From NCBI GenBank assembly GCA_963832725.1, contig CAWHVG010000001.1:558001-622000 (forward strand): a stretch of DNA of 64,000 nt. Reading direction: 5' to 3'. The stretch comes from JAEZBP01 sp963832725 (GTDB taxonomy: Bacteria; Myxococcota_A; Polyangia; Polyangiales; Sandaracinaceae). The notes below the pieces were generated by a model. That model worked only from the letters and a program-made list of their open reading frames with translations. It was not told where the DNA came from and did no database searches. Below are positions 9,175 through 18,731 of the stretch, piece by piece; position 1 is the first letter of the stretch, and every line of letters begins with the position of its first letter. A program made the translations under genes and the position numbers.

Positions 9175-10034
9175 GTGAGAGATAGTCTGGAATCCGCACC
9201 CAACCTGGCCATCTTCTGCGACTTCGAGAACGTGGCGATCGGTGTGCGCGACGCCAAGTACGACGACTTCGACATCGAGATGGTGCTCGAACGCCTGCTG
9301 GACAAGGGCAAGATCGTCGTCAAGAAGGCCTACGCCGACTGGGAGCGCTACAAGGCAGCAAGCGGGCCATGCACGAGGCGGCGTTCGAGATGATCGAGAT
9401 CCCGCACGTCAGCTACTCGCGGCAAGAACTCCGCCGACATCCGGCTCGTCGTGGACGCCATGGACCTCTGCTACACGAAGGCAGCACATCGACTACTTCG
9501 TCGTCATCAGCGGCGACAGCGACTTCTCGCCGCTGGTCAGCAAGCTGCGCGAGAACGACAAGATCGTCGATCGGGGCTGGGCGTGAAGAACTCGAGCAGC
9601 GATCTCTGATCGAGAACTGCGACGAGTTCATCTACTACGACGACCTGGTCCGCGCGCGCCGGGCGGCGAAGCACGGCAAGCAGAAGAAGAAGAACCGGCC
9701 CAAGGAGCAGCCGCGGGGCGAGGACCGCAAGGACGGGCCGGCGGCGGCCGCGGCGCAGACCAACGGAGAGGACGTCGAGACGCGCCGCCAGGAGGGCCTC
9801 GACCACCTCCTCGACGTCGTCGAGGCGCTCTTCGAGGATCGCGACACGCACCTCTGGGGCTCGATGGTGAAGCAGACCCTCAAGCGCAAGCGCCCCAACT
9901 TCTCCGAGCGCTTCCACGGCTACCGCACGTTCACCGAGCTGCTCGAGGACGCCGAGAAGCGCGGGCTGCTCGAGCTGAGCAAGGACGAGCGCTCGGGCGG
10001 CTACATCATCACCAGCTTCGGCCCGAACGCCTGA
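9175..10034 (+). CDS. NYN-domain (LabA/MARF1-like) protein with C-terminal OST-HTH/LOTUS domain (several frameshifts)
   Basis: Predicted PIN-fold RNA-binding or RNase protein. NLAIFCDFENVAIGVRDAKY opens the NYN domain with its catalytic-type Asp. Further conserved segments are KNSADIRLVVDAMDLCYTK, HIDYFVVISGDSDFSPLVSK and NCDEFIYYDDL, the metal-binding Asp cluster. A Lys-rich linker follows, then LWGSMVKQTLKRKRPNFSER to GYIITSFG, an OST-HTH domain. The NYN half is broken by about five small indels between 9357 and 9610, each of which restores family sequence when undone. GTG at 9175 has AAGGAG eight bases upstream. The damage is denser than anywhere except the crotonase gene, yet all motifs survive, so error is more likely than decay. 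Confidence 0.82.
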
Positions 10035-10096
10035 GCCTCCGCTCGGCGTTCGGTCGAGCCGCTTCGAACCAGTTCCGTCGGCACGCCACTTCGGCC

Positions 10097-10102
10097 TATG
10101 CT
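10097..10102 (+). promoter_or_regulatory. Putative -10 box (TATGCT) of a leaderless transcript
   Basis: TATGCT ends six bases before the ATG of the FG-GAP lipoprotein gene, and no Shine-Dalgarno is present. Confidence 0.5.
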
Positions 10103-10108
10103 CCCGCC

Positions 10109-11764
10109 ATGCGAGCACGGGGGCTGAGGGTGGTGTCGGCCTGCATCCTGTTGATGGGCTGCAGCGAGGCGACGAGCAACGGCGGTGACGGCGGCGGAGC
10201 CGACGGAGCCACGCGTGACGCGGGCGTTCCGTTCGACAACGGAGGCGGCGCCGACGCCGGGTCCGGCGACGCGGGCATGGACGGCGGGGCGAGCGACGCC
10301 GGCGTCGATGCGAGCGCGAGCGACGCGGGGATCGACGACGCCGGTGCCGGCGACGCAGCCATGGACGCGGACGGCGGCGCGGACGCCTCGAGCGACGCCG
10401 GCCCGACGCTCGACGGCGGCAGCGCGAGCTGCCCCGCGTTCCAGTCGCCGCCTCTCGAGTGGCCGCTGCCGAGCGCCTCCACCATGGCTCGCTTCCCGGA
10501 CGTCACGACCCTCGACTGCCCGAGCAGCAGCGCGCCGCGCTTCACCCTCCTCGACCTCGACGGGGACGACCTCGACGACCTGGTCCTCACCTCGGCGTGC
10601 GGCGGCGCCGGCGAGCTCGGCCAGAGCCGCTGGGACGTCTACCTCAACACCGGCAGCGGGTTCGCGAGCGCGCCAATCCACTGGACCCTGCCCACGGCCG
10701 GCTACCCCGACGGCTTCCACCACGTGGAGTCCACCACCTGCGCCGACTCCCTCCGCTACCGGACCTTCGACATCGATGGCGATCGCCGCCCCGACCTCGT
10801 CGTCACCTCCGCCTGCACCGGCACCAGCTCGGTGGGGGACACCCACTGGGTCGTGCACCTCAACGACGGCAGCGGCTTCGCCACGAGCGGGACGAGCTTC
10901 GCGTTGCCGACCGGCTACACCGGCGGCTTCCCCGACGTCGCGGCGAGCACCTGCACCTTCGACGCGCCCCGCTACGCCCTGCTCGACGTGGACGGCGACC
11001 TCGACCCGGATCTCGTGGTCACCTCGCTCTGCGACGGCTCGGCCATGGTCGGCCACACGCGCTGGCTCGTACACGAGAACGACGGCTCGCGCTTCGCGAT
11101 GGCGGCGACCGACTTCGCCCTCCCCTCCGGCTACCGCGCCGCCAGCTTCACCCGGCTCGCCGGCGAGACCTGCCCCTTCGGCGACTCGCCGCGCTTCGGG
11201 ACCACCGACCTGGACGGCGACCGCGTGCCCGATCTCGTCGTCACCTCGCTCTGCTCCGGCGGGCCAATCGGCCGCATGCGCTGGGCCGTCCACCTCGGCG
11301 GCGCCGGCGGGTTCGACGACAGCGCCACGGCGTGGTCGCTCCCGAGCTACGCCCCCGGCGCGTTCCTCACGCCCGAGGGCCCCGCGAGCTGCACGCCGGC
11401 CGCGCAGCCGCGCTACGTGCTGCGAGACGCCGACGGCGACGGCATGCTCGACCTGATCGTCACCGGCCTCTGCAGCGGAGCCGGCCCGCTCGGCCGCAGC
11501 GAGTGGGCGGTCCACGTCAACACGGGGACCGGCTTCGGCGCCGCCCTCTCGTGGGCGCTCCCGCCCGACTACCCCGGCACGGATCTGGGCGACGTCCACA
11601 CCGTGAGCTGCGCGACCACCGGCGGCCCGCGCTACGACGTTCGCGATCTCGACGGCGACGGAATCATGGATCTGGTCGCCACCTCGCGCTGCTCGGGTGC
11701 CGGCCCGCTCGGCGCCGACTACTGGTACCTGCACCGCGGCTGCATCGCGGACGCGCCGCTCTGA
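10109..11764 (+). CDS. Secreted lipoprotein with six FG-GAP/VCBS-like repeats
   Basis: A 551-residue cell-surface or periplasmic lipoprotein of unknown ligand. The lipobox is LLMGCS (Cys about residue 18), followed by an Asp/Ala/Gly linker rich in DAG triplets typical of Sandaracinaceae. Six repeats of about 65-70 residues follow. Each has a calcium-binding-like DxDGDxxxDLVVTSxC and then a GxxxWxVHxNxGxGF strand, as in integrin-type FG-GAP beta-propeller blades. A Cys follows each repeat motif, and another lies earlier in each blade, so intra-blade disulfides are likely. The gene is intact. It ends next to the convergent SUFU gene. Adhesion or carbohydrate binding is possible but not shown. 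Confidence 0.85.
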   Translation: MRARGLRVVSACILLMGCSEATSNGGDGGGADGATRDAGVPFDNGGGADAGSGDAGMDGGASDAGVDASASDAGIDDAGAGDAAMDADGGADASSDAGPTLDGGSASCPAFQSPPLEWPLPSASTMARFPDVTTLDCPSSSAPRFTLLDLDGDDLDDLVLTSACGGAGELGQSRWDVYLNTGSGFASAPIHWTLPTAGYPDGFHHVESTTCADSLRYRTFDIDGDRRPDLVVTSACTGTSSVGDTHWVVHLNDGSGFATSGTSFALPTGYTGGFPDVAASTCTFDAPRYALLDVDGDLDPDLVVTSLCDGSAMVGHTRWLVHENDGSRFAMAATDFALPSGYRAASFTRLAGETCPFGDSPRFGTTDLDGDRVPDLVVTSLCSGGPIGRMRWAVHLGGAGGFDDSATAWSLPSYAPGAFLTPEGPASCTPAAQPRYVLRDADGDGMLDLIVTGLCSGAGPLGRSEWAVHVNTGTGFGAALSWALPPDYPGTDLGDVHTVSCATTGGPRYDVRDLDGDGIMDLVATSRCSGAGPLGADYWYLHRGCIADAPL

Positions 11765-12316
11765 TCAGAGGAGCGGCGCCCTGCCCGGCCTGGTGAGGAA
11801 GAGCGGCGCGAGCGCGGACAGGAGGCGCTCGTAGCCGTCGCCGCTCATCACGGAGAGCTCCGCCTCGTGCAGGCCGACGATCTGGAGCCACGCCGGCTCG
11901 TCCACCGCTCCGAGCTGCGGGTCCGGCACCAGCGCGGCGCAGCGCACGCGGCCTTCCGGATCGACGGGCTCCGGCAGACAGAGATAGTGCCCGCGCGAAG
12001 GCGGCCGCCCCACCTTGATCACGTGGCGCGCGAACGCGTTCATCAGGTGCACCGGCCAGGCCGGGACGCCCTCCGCGGCGGCCAGACGAAAGGTGAGCTC
12101 GAAGGGGAGCCCGGCCGCGTCCCGCACGCCGAAGCCGACGTAGTGCAAGTGCCCGTCGGGATGCGCGAACACGCTCACGCCGCTCACCGGGTCCGGTCCG
12201 CCTCGATCCCACGCGCGCGGCGCGAGGAACACGAAAGGCTGCTGTTCCGGATAGAGCGCAGCGAGCACGCGGGCGGTGGCCGCGCCGATACGGAGGCGGA
12301 CGTCGGGCAGTTGCAT
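11765..12316 (-). CDS. SUFU (suppressor of fused)-domain protein
   Basis: A 183-residue cytoplasmic protein of the bacterial SUFU family. Family hallmarks are GFGVRDAAGLPFELTFRL, PAWPVHLMNAFARHVI, RGHYLCLPEPVD, then DPQLGAVDEPAWLQIVGLHEAEL. In bacteria such proteins often act as immunity proteins to polymorphic toxins or have no known role. No toxin gene adjoins this one, so I do not assign immunity. Its stop codon directly abuts the stop of the FG-GAP gene on the other strand, leaving no room for a shared terminator. Confidence 0.85.
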   Translation of the reverse strand: MQLPDVRLRIGAATARVLAALYPEQQPFVFLAPRAWDRGGPDPVSGVSVFAHPDGHLHYVGFGVRDAAGLPFELTFRLAAAEGVPAWPVHLMNAFARHVIKVGRPPSRGHYLCLPEPVDPEGRVRCAALVPDPQLGAVDEPAWLQIVGLHEAELSVMSGDGYERLLSALAPLFLTRPGRAPLL

Positions 12317-12402
12317 GAGCTGCGACCGTTCGCCTCCCTTCTACGGGCCGCGGCGCGGAGCCTTCCGTCGGCGCATTGCGATGCTCAGGACACGCGCCTC
12401 CC

Positions 12403-13494
12403 TCAGGACCGGTAGTGGGGCTCCCAGCCGCTCGGATCCTGAAAGAGACGCACGCAGCGGATGGTCTTCTGCTCGGTCAGGAAGAAGCGGTGGTGACGGT
12501 CCTTCGGCACCACGATGAGGTCGCCGGGCTCGACCGTGACGCGCATCCAGCGGTCGTCGCGGGAGCGGATGTCGAAGACGCCCTCCCCTTCCAGCACGAA
12601 GCGCACCTCGTCCTCCGTGTGCAGGTGCTCGTCGAGGAACTTGGCGCAGATGGCGTCGAGGTTCGGCGTGTCGGGCCGGAGCGCGACCTGATCCTCGTGC
12701 ACGTACCCCTCGCGGGCCGAGAGCGCGGCGAGCGGTTCGCGGTAGGCGCTCTCGTCGGTGTCGAGCCGCTCGTAGGTCACGCCCTCGGCGCGAAGCGTCG
12801 CTTCGTCGAGGGTCTCGCCGGCGTCCAGCCACGTCGCGCGCATGTCCCAGCTCCTTCTCTTCAGAATCGGCTTCATCGACGGGTCGATGCCGAGCTGGCG
12901 CATCCGCACCGCGGCATCGAAGAGATAGTCGTAGCACTCGGCCTGCGTCTTGGCCTCGACCCAGTCGCGGCCCCAGACGTACACGCCGTGCCGCCGCACG
13001 AGGACGGCGTGGCTCTCGGGGTGCGCCTCGATGGCCTCCGCCATGGCGTCGGCGAGGTCGCATTCGTGCGCGGTGTTGTCGATGATCGGCACCACCAGCT
13101 CGTCGTGGTATCCGACCCCGCGCACGCCCTTCATCATCTCGAGGTGCGTGACGCGGAAGGCGTCGCCGAAGATCAGCGTGGCCAGCATCGCGTTGACGCT
13201 GTGGCTGTGCAGCACCGCGCCCGCATCGCGCAATCGGTAGGCGTTCATGAAGAGCGGCGCGCACGCGCTCACCTTCAGCGCCTCGTTGCGCGGCCTCTCG
13301 AGGATCTCGCCCGCCTCGTCGAGGACGAAGAGGTCCTCGGGCGCCAGCCGCTCCTTCTGCACGCCGCTCGGGGCCATGTAGACGCGCCCGTCATGGCGGA
13401 GGCTGGCGCCGCCGCCGGTGCCGCTCGCCCAGCCGAGGCCGTACATGTGCCGGCACAGCTCGACGATGGTCGTGCGAGGATCGAGCTCCATCAT
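12403..13494 (-). CDS. mtnBD: Fused methylthioribulose-1-phosphate dehydratase / acireductone dioxygenase (MtnB-MtnD)
   Basis: Two methionine-salvage enzymes in one 363-residue chain. Residues 1 to about 205 are a class II aldolase-fold MtnB: GTGGGAS, SGVQKERL, and the zinc pair His96/His98 in VLHSHSVNA, with a further His in LVRRHGVYVWG. Residues about 215-363 are a cupin acireductone dioxygenase with the metal ligands His290, His292, Glu296 (HLHTEDE) and His334 (VPKDRHHRF). Reactions: MTRu-1-P dehydration, then oxidative cleavage of the acireductone to the methionine keto-acid. The enolase/phosphatase step between them is not encoded nearby. The fusion is in one unbroken frame and starts at paired ATGs (13494, 13491). 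It diverges from an aminotransferase gene. Confidence 0.9.
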   Translation of the reverse strand: MMELDPRTTIVELCRHMYGLGWASGTGGGASLRHDGRVYMAPSGVQKERLAPEDLFVLDEAGEILERPRNEALKVSACAPLFMNAYRLRDAGAVLHSHSVNAMLATLIFGDAFRVTHLEMMKGVRGVGYHDELVVPIIDNTAHECDLADAMAEAIEAHPESHAVLVRRHGVYVWGRDWVEAKTQAECYDYLFDAAVRMRQLGIDPSMKPILKRRSWDMRATWLDAGETLDEATLRAEGVTYERLDTDESAYREPLAALSAREGYVHEDQVALRPDTPNLDAICAKFLDEHLHTEDEVRFVLEGEGVFDIRSRDDRWMRVTVEPGDLIVVPKDRHHRFFLTEQKTIRCVRLFQDPSGWEPHYRS

Positions 13495-13533
13495 GGCTCA
13501 TGGGGTAGCACGAGCACGCGCGGGGGTGGCTGG

Positions 13534-13539
13534 TATAGT
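13534..13539 (+). promoter_or_regulatory. Putative extended -10 box (TGG-TATAGT) of a leaderless transcript
   Basis: TATAGT lies seven bases before the aminotransferase ATG in the 52-base gap to the divergent mtnBD gene. This places the predicted transcription start at the start codon. Confidence 0.5.
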
Positions 13540-13546
13540 CCCGCGC

Positions 13547-14845
13547 ATGCGCCGCCCGCCCGAAAAGCACCTGAACCTCAACGTCCGCGGCATGCGAGCC
13601 TCCGCCACGGTCGCCATCAACGAGCACAGCAACGCGCTCATCGCCGAGGGGCGCCGGGTGTTCAAGCTCGGCCTCGGTCAGTCGCCCTTCCCGGTGCCGG
13701 CGCCCGTCGTCGAAGCGCTGCGCGAGCACGCCGCCGAGAAGGACTACCTGCCGGTGCGCGGTCTCTACGACCTGCGCCGCGCCGTCGCCCACTACACCGA
13801 GGGCAAGGCCGGCATCGATCGGACCGCCGAGGACGTGCTGATCGGCCCCGGCAGCAAAGAGCTGATGTTCCTCCTCCAGCTCGTCTTCTACGGCGACCTG
13901 ATGATCCCGACGCCGGCCTGGGTGTCCTACGCGCCGCAGGCGCAGATCATCGGCCGCCGAGTGCGACTCGTGCCGACGCACCGCGAGGACGGCTGGATGA
14001 TCACGCCCGAGGGCCTCGAGACGCTCTGCAAGGACGACCCGGACCGCCCGCGCATCGTCATCCTCAACTACCCGAGCAACCCGACCGGCTCGACCTTCAA
14101 GACCGACCAGCTCCGCGCGCTGGCCAAGGTCGCCCAGAAGCACCGCGTCGTGCTCCTCTCGGACGAGATCTACGGCGAGCTGCACCACAAAGGGCAACAC
14201 GTCTCCATCGCCCGCTACTACCCGGAGGGCACGATCATCAGCGCCGGGCTGAGCAAGTGGTGCGGGGCCGGCGGCTGGCGGCTCGGCACCTTCGTCTTCC
14301 CGGAGAGCCTGCGCTGGCTGCTCGAAGCGATGAGCTCGGTCGCCAGCGAGACCTTCACCTCCACCAGCGCGCCCATCCAGTACGCGGCGGTGACCGCGTT
14401 CGAAGGCGGCGAAGAGATCGAGCGCTACCTCGCCAACTCGCGCCGGGTGCTCTCGGCGCTCGGCCGCTGGTGCGCCCGCAAGCTGCGCAGCGTGGACATC
14501 GACTGCCCGCAGCCCACCGGCGGCTTCTATCTCTTCCCGGACTTCAGCGCCCTGGCCGAGCCGCTGGCGGCGTGCGGCATCACCACCTCGCGCCAGCTCT
14601 GCGCCCGCCTCCTCGACGAGACCGGCGTAGCCATCCTCCCCGGCAGCGACTTCGGCCGACCGGACGACGAGCTGACGGCGCGCCTGGCCTACGTCGACTT
14701 CGACGGCGCCCGCGCGCTGGAGGCCGTGGCGGTCATCCCGCGCGAGCAGCCGCTGGACGAGACCTTCCTCAAGCGCCACTGCGGCAACGTGGTGCAAGCG
14801 ATCGAGACCGTCTGCGAGTGGGTGAGTCAGGTCCGCCTGGACTGA
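13547..14845 (+). CDS. Class I/II PLP aminotransferase, candidate methionine-salvage transaminase
   Basis: A PLP-dependent fold-type I aminotransferase of 432 residues. It shows NYPSNPTGSTF, LLSDEIYGELHH (PLP Asp/Tyr) and the Schiff-base Lys in AGLSKWCGAGGWRLG, then the C-terminal PTGGFYLFPDF. The family includes aspartate and aromatic aminotransferases; substrate cannot be read directly. Divergent placement from mtnBD, whose product is the keto-acid of methionine, and upstream position to speDE suggest it makes methionine from that keto-acid (the MtnE step). That is an inference from context. The ATG at 13547 has no Shine-Dalgarno but a -10-like box seven bases upstream. Confidence 0.85.
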   Translation: MRRPPEKHLNLNVRGMRASATVAINEHSNALIAEGRRVFKLGLGQSPFPVPAPVVEALREHAAEKDYLPVRGLYDLRRAVAHYTEGKAGIDRTAEDVLIGPGSKELMFLLQLVFYGDLMIPTPAWVSYAPQAQIIGRRVRLVPTHREDGWMITPEGLETLCKDDPDRPRIVILNYPSNPTGSTFKTDQLRALAKVAQKHRVVLLSDEIYGELHHKGQHVSIARYYPEGTIISAGLSKWCGAGGWRLGTFVFPESLRWLLEAMSSVASETFTSTSAPIQYAAVTAFEGGEEIERYLANSRRVLSALGRWCARKLRSVDIDCPQPTGGFYLFPDFSALAEPLAACGITTSRQLCARLLDETGVAILPGSDFGRPDDELTARLAYVDFDGARALEAVAVIPREQPLDETFLKRHCGNVVQAIETVCEWVSQVRLD

Positions 14846-14863
14846 CCTGGCCGGCGGCGTTGC

Positions 14864-14891
14864 TTGACAGGAGGCGTCGAAATGATACGAA
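14864..14891 (+). promoter_or_regulatory. Candidate sigma70-type promoter for speDE
   Basis: TTGACA at 14864-14869 and TACGAA at 14886-14891 are separated by 16 bases. This would give a 5' leader of about 210 bases before speD. The -35 is a perfect match, unusual in this GC-rich sequence. Part of the spacer is also AGGAGG followed by an ATG (see the short leader frame at 14883-15121). Confidence 0.45.
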
Positions 14892-15121
14892 CGCCGCTCG
14901 TCCCCGAGTCGAGCGTTCCATCGACGCCCACGGGAGTCGGAATGCTCGCGCTGGTGGGGCGGTGCGGATTCGAGTCGCGCGCCTTCGCGCGGCGAGAGCC
15001 CATCGGCTTCTCACGATCTCGGCCGTCGACCGAGCCACCGCTGGCGCCGCAGGAGGGGCACCAGAGCTTCTCGTGGGGTTCGCCCCACAGAAAGTGGAGG
15101 GACGAGGATGGACACGCGTAG
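14883..15121 (+). other. Possible leader open frame overlapping the start of speD
   Basis: An ATG at 14883 is preceded by AGGAGG at ideal spacing and opens a 79-codon frame (MIRTPLVPESS...) that ends 14 bases inside speD. Codon third positions are less GC-rich than in real genes here and the peptide matches nothing I know, so it may not be a protein gene. A GUGGGG-UUCG-CCCCAC tetraloop hairpin (15073-15088) sits just before the speD ribosome site. If the promoter above is used, this ATG is at the very 5' end of its RNA or upstream of it. Confidence 0.3.
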
Positions 15122-15536
15122 TCGCCACCTTTTGGTCGAGTACCACGGCTGCAACGCCGCGCTGCTCGACGACGTCAAAGGTGTGGAGGCGCTGATGAAG
15201 GTCGCCGCCAAGGCGGCGGGCACGACCATCGTGACGTCCGTGTTCCATCCCTTCGCCCCGCAGGGCGTGAGCGGCGTGGTGGTGATCGAGGAGTCCCACC
15301 TGTCCATCCACACCTGGCCCGAGCACGGCTACGCCTCGGTCGACTTCTTCACCTGCGGCGACGGCTCGCCGGAGCGAGCGCACGAAGTGCTGCGCGAGGG
15401 CCTCGAGGCGACGCGGGCAGAGGTGCTGGTCGTCGAGCGCGGCCTCTACCCCGAGACGCCGGCGATGCGCATCCGCACCCACCACGCGGAGAGCGACGCC
15501 GAGACCGAAGCCCCCGAAGACGCCGAAGCGGGCTGA
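15108..15536 (+). CDS. speD: S-adenosylmethionine decarboxylase proenzyme
   Basis: Makes decarboxylated SAM, the aminopropyl donor for spermidine. It is the short bacterial class: YHGC near the N-terminus and the self-cleavage site EESHLSIHTWPEHGYASVDFF, where the Ser becomes the pyruvoyl group and the chain is split into beta and alpha. The conserved Cys is in FFTCGD. Its 142 residues are slightly longer than usual because of an acidic C-terminal tail (DAETEAPEDAEAG). The ATG at 15108 has GTGGAGGGACGAGG upstream. It is followed by speE after three bases, so the two are surely co-transcribed. Confidence 0.95.
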   Translation: MDTRSRHLLVEYHGCNAALLDDVKGVEALMKVAAKAAGTTIVTSVFHPFAPQGVSGVVVIEESHLSIHTWPEHGYASVDFFTCGDGSPERAHEVLREGLEATRAEVLVVERGLYPETPAMRIRTHHAESDAETEAPEDAEAG

Positions 15537-15539
15537 CCG

Positions 15540-16439
<900 letters not shown>

Positions 16440-16523
16440 GCGAGCCGGCGGAGCGAGCCGGCGGACCGAGCGAGCGGAGCGACCGGCGGACCGAGCCGGG
16501 CGGACCGTGCCGGCGGACCGAGC

Positions 16524-17633
16524 TCAGGCGCTCGCTTCATCCGTGCGGCGGGCGTGCTCGAGCAAGGCCTGCTGCACGCTCACGTGCTCCTGACCCGCCA
16601 CCAGCTCCACCTCGGCCAGCTCGAAGCGCCCTTCTTCCCAGTCCAGCACCGCGAGCAGCCGCTCGAAGAGCGCGTTCGGCGCTTCGCACCCGGGCAGATC
16701 CACGGAGATCACCATCCCCTGCTCGAGCCCGACCCGCGCGTCGCCGCCGGGCCGCCGCAGCGTGAGCATCCCGCTGCGCCGCTCCGCCTCCGCGAACGCC
16801 AGCAGGCTGGTCACCGACACCTGACGCAGGTCGCCGGTCAGCCCCGAGTAGCTCTCGCGGTCGCCCTCGGTCCGGGCTCGCATCACCACCCGGCGCACCC
16901 GCGCGACCAGCTCCTCCTCGGCGAAGGGCTTGGCTATGTAGTCGTCGACGCCCGCCTCGTATCCCCGGATGCGATCCTGCTCGGAGCCGAGCGTCGTCAG
17001 GAAGATCACCGGTACGTTCTTGGTGGCGGCGCGGGCGCGCAAGAGCCTCAAGAGCTGCCAGCCGTCCATCACCGGCATGTTCACGTCCGTGAGCACCACG
17101 GCCGGCGGCTCCTTGAGCGCCTTGCCGAGCCCCTCGAGCCCGTGCTCGGCCGTGCTCACCTTGTGCCCGGCGCCCCGCAGCGCGCCCACGACGCGGCCGC
17201 GCTGAATGGCCGAGTCCTCGACCACCAACACGTGCAGCGGCTCCGTCCCCTCCGCCTCCGCCGCGGGCGAGTCCACGCTCGAGCTCAGGTACGCCGCGAT
17301 CCGCCGCCCGAGCTCCTCCGTGTCGGCCGCGTGGAACTGCATCCCCATCCCCGGCTGCCGCCCCTGCGCCGCCGCCTGCTGCGGACCGAGCACATAGGCC
17401 ACGCGGGCCGGAATGCGGGCCGGCGCGCTTCCGTCGGCCAGCTCCAGCGAGAGCTGCACGTTCGTGCCGGGAGGGAGCTGGACCGAGGCGGCGACGTAGA
17501 GCCCGCCGCGGCTCAGATCCGCCGTGTAGGCCGTCACCAGGTCGTCGACCGAGCGAAAGCTGACCTTGATCCTCGCCGCGTAGCGCGGCGCAGAGCGCCG
17601 CTCGTCACCCTGGTCCTGATCCTCTGACGGCAT
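16524..17633 (-). CDS. PilZ - receiver - DUF4388 (PATAN) signalling protein
   Basis: A 369-residue cytoplasmic regulator with three modules. Residues about 10-115 are PilZ-like (RRSAPRYAARIKVSFRS, then DLSRGGLYV), a c-di-GMP-binding or related fold. Residues 132-250 are a receiver with ED acidic pair (VVEDSAIQRG), phospho-acceptor in VVLTDVNMPVMDGWQLL, and Lys in YIAKPF. Residues about 262-369 (SGLTGDLRQVSVTSLLAFAE to LEHARR) are DUF4388, common in myxobacterial motility and social signalling. There is no DNA-binding output, so it probably acts by protein contacts. The partner kinase is not in the window. The gene is intact. Confidence 0.88.
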   Translation of the reverse strand: MPSEDQDQGDERRSAPRYAARIKVSFRSVDDLVTAYTADLSRGGLYVAASVQLPPGTNVQLSLELADGSAPARIPARVAYVLGPQQAAAQGRQPGMGMQFHAADTEELGRRIAAYLSSSVDSPAAEAEGTEPLHVLVVEDSAIQRGRVVGALRGAGHKVSTAEHGLEGLGKALKEPPAVVLTDVNMPVMDGWQLLRLLRARAATKNVPVIFLTTLGSEQDRIRGYEAGVDDYIAKPFAEEELVARVRRVVMRARTEGDRESYSGLTGDLRQVSVTSLLAFAEAERRSGMLTLRRPGGDARVGLEQGMVISVDLPGCEAPNALFERLLAVLDWEEGRFELAEVELVAGQEHVSVQQALLEHARRTDEASA

Positions 17634-17691
17634 GCTCGCGGGATGATGCCACGGACGGCGGCGTCCGTGGGTCGGGAGGGCACCTTACACT

Positions 17692-18690
17692 TCACGACCA
17701 GGAGAGCACGAGCTTTCCGAACGTCTCGTTGCGCTCCATCCGGGCGTGGGCCTCTTGGATCTCCGCCATCGGCAGCACGGCGTCCACCACCGGCGCCAGC
17801 GCCCCGTCGGTCGCGAAAAAGGGAGCGATCCGGGCGGCGAAACGCCGGGCCAGCGTCGCCTTCTCCTCCAGGGGGCGGCTGCGGAGCACCGTCCCGAACA
17901 CGCGGAGCCGCTTCTGGAGCAGCTTGGCCAGCGAGAGCTCCGCGCTCGGTCCACCGACGAGACCGACCACCGCCATCCGGCCGAGCGGCGCCATCGCGTC
18001 CAGGTTCTCGCCGAGGTAGCTCCCGCCCACCAGATCGAGCACCACGTCGGCGCCGCGCCCGTCGGTCCGCTCCCGCACCGCCTCCGCGAAGCGCGGCGGA
18101 TTGCCGACCAGGATGGAATGCGCCAGGCCGAGCTCCGCGCAGCGGTCGAGCTTGTCCTCGCTGCGCGAGGTCCCGATTGGCGTCGCCCCGGCCAGCCGCG
18201 CCAGCGCCAGCGCGGCGGTTCCGACGCCACTCCCGATGGCGTGGATGAGCACGTTCTCACCCATCGCGAGCCCCGCCTGCACGAAGAGCGCGTCGTAGGC
18301 CGTCATGAACGCCTCGGGCACGGCCGCCGCGTGCGTGAGGGCCAGCCCGGCCGGCACCCGCACCGCCTCCCGCTCGTGGACCACCAGATGCGTCGCCATC
18401 GCGCCGCCGGGGACGATGCCCATCACCTCGTCACCGAGCGCGAACGTCCGCACTCCGTCGCCGACCGCGGCCACCCGACCCGCGTACTCCAGGCCCGGCA
18501 CGTCCTTGGGCGCGCCCTTGGGCGGCGGATAGACCCCGCGGCGCTGCAGGAGATCCGCGCGGTTCAGCCCCGCGGCGGCGACCTCGACCAGGATCTGCCC
18601 CGGACCGGGGTCGTCGACCGACACGCGGTCGATTTGGAGCACCTCCGGCCCTCCGGGGGAACGGATGCGAACGGCGCGGGCGATGGGCAT
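17692..18690 (-). CDS. Zinc-free quinone oxidoreductase (PIG3/QorA-type MDR)
   Basis: An NADPH-dependent quinone reductase or enoyl reductase of the medium-chain dehydrogenase superfamily, 332 residues from the ATG at 18690. The N-terminal GroES-like part has AAAGLNRADLLQRRGVYPPP, which is typical of the PIG3 subgroup, and PGLEYAGRVAAVG. The Rossmann part has VLIHAIGSGVGTAALALARL and a GTSRSEDKL segment consistent with NADPH preference. No structural-zinc cysteines are present. It is a single gene, not obviously in an operon. A MITE lies 40 bases upstream of its start and may carry or interrupt its promoter. Confidence 0.88.
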   Translation of the reverse strand: MPIARAVRIRSPGGPEVLQIDRVSVDDPGPGQILVEVAAAGLNRADLLQRRGVYPPPKGAPKDVPGLEYAGRVAAVGDGVRTFALGDEVMGIVPGGAMATHLVVHEREAVRVPAGLALTHAAAVPEAFMTAYDALFVQAGLAMGENVLIHAIGSGVGTAALALARLAGATPIGTSRSEDKLDRCAELGLAHSILVGNPPRFAEAVRERTDGRGADVVLDLVGGSYLGENLDAMAPLGRMAVVGLVGGPSAELSLAKLLQKRLRVFGTVLRSRPLEEKATLARRFAARIAPFFATDGALAPVVDAVLPMAEIQEAHARMERNETFGKLVLSWS

Positions 18691-18731
18691 CGCGCGAGCA
18701 TGGCATCCGAGACGCTCGGGTGAAACCCAAG

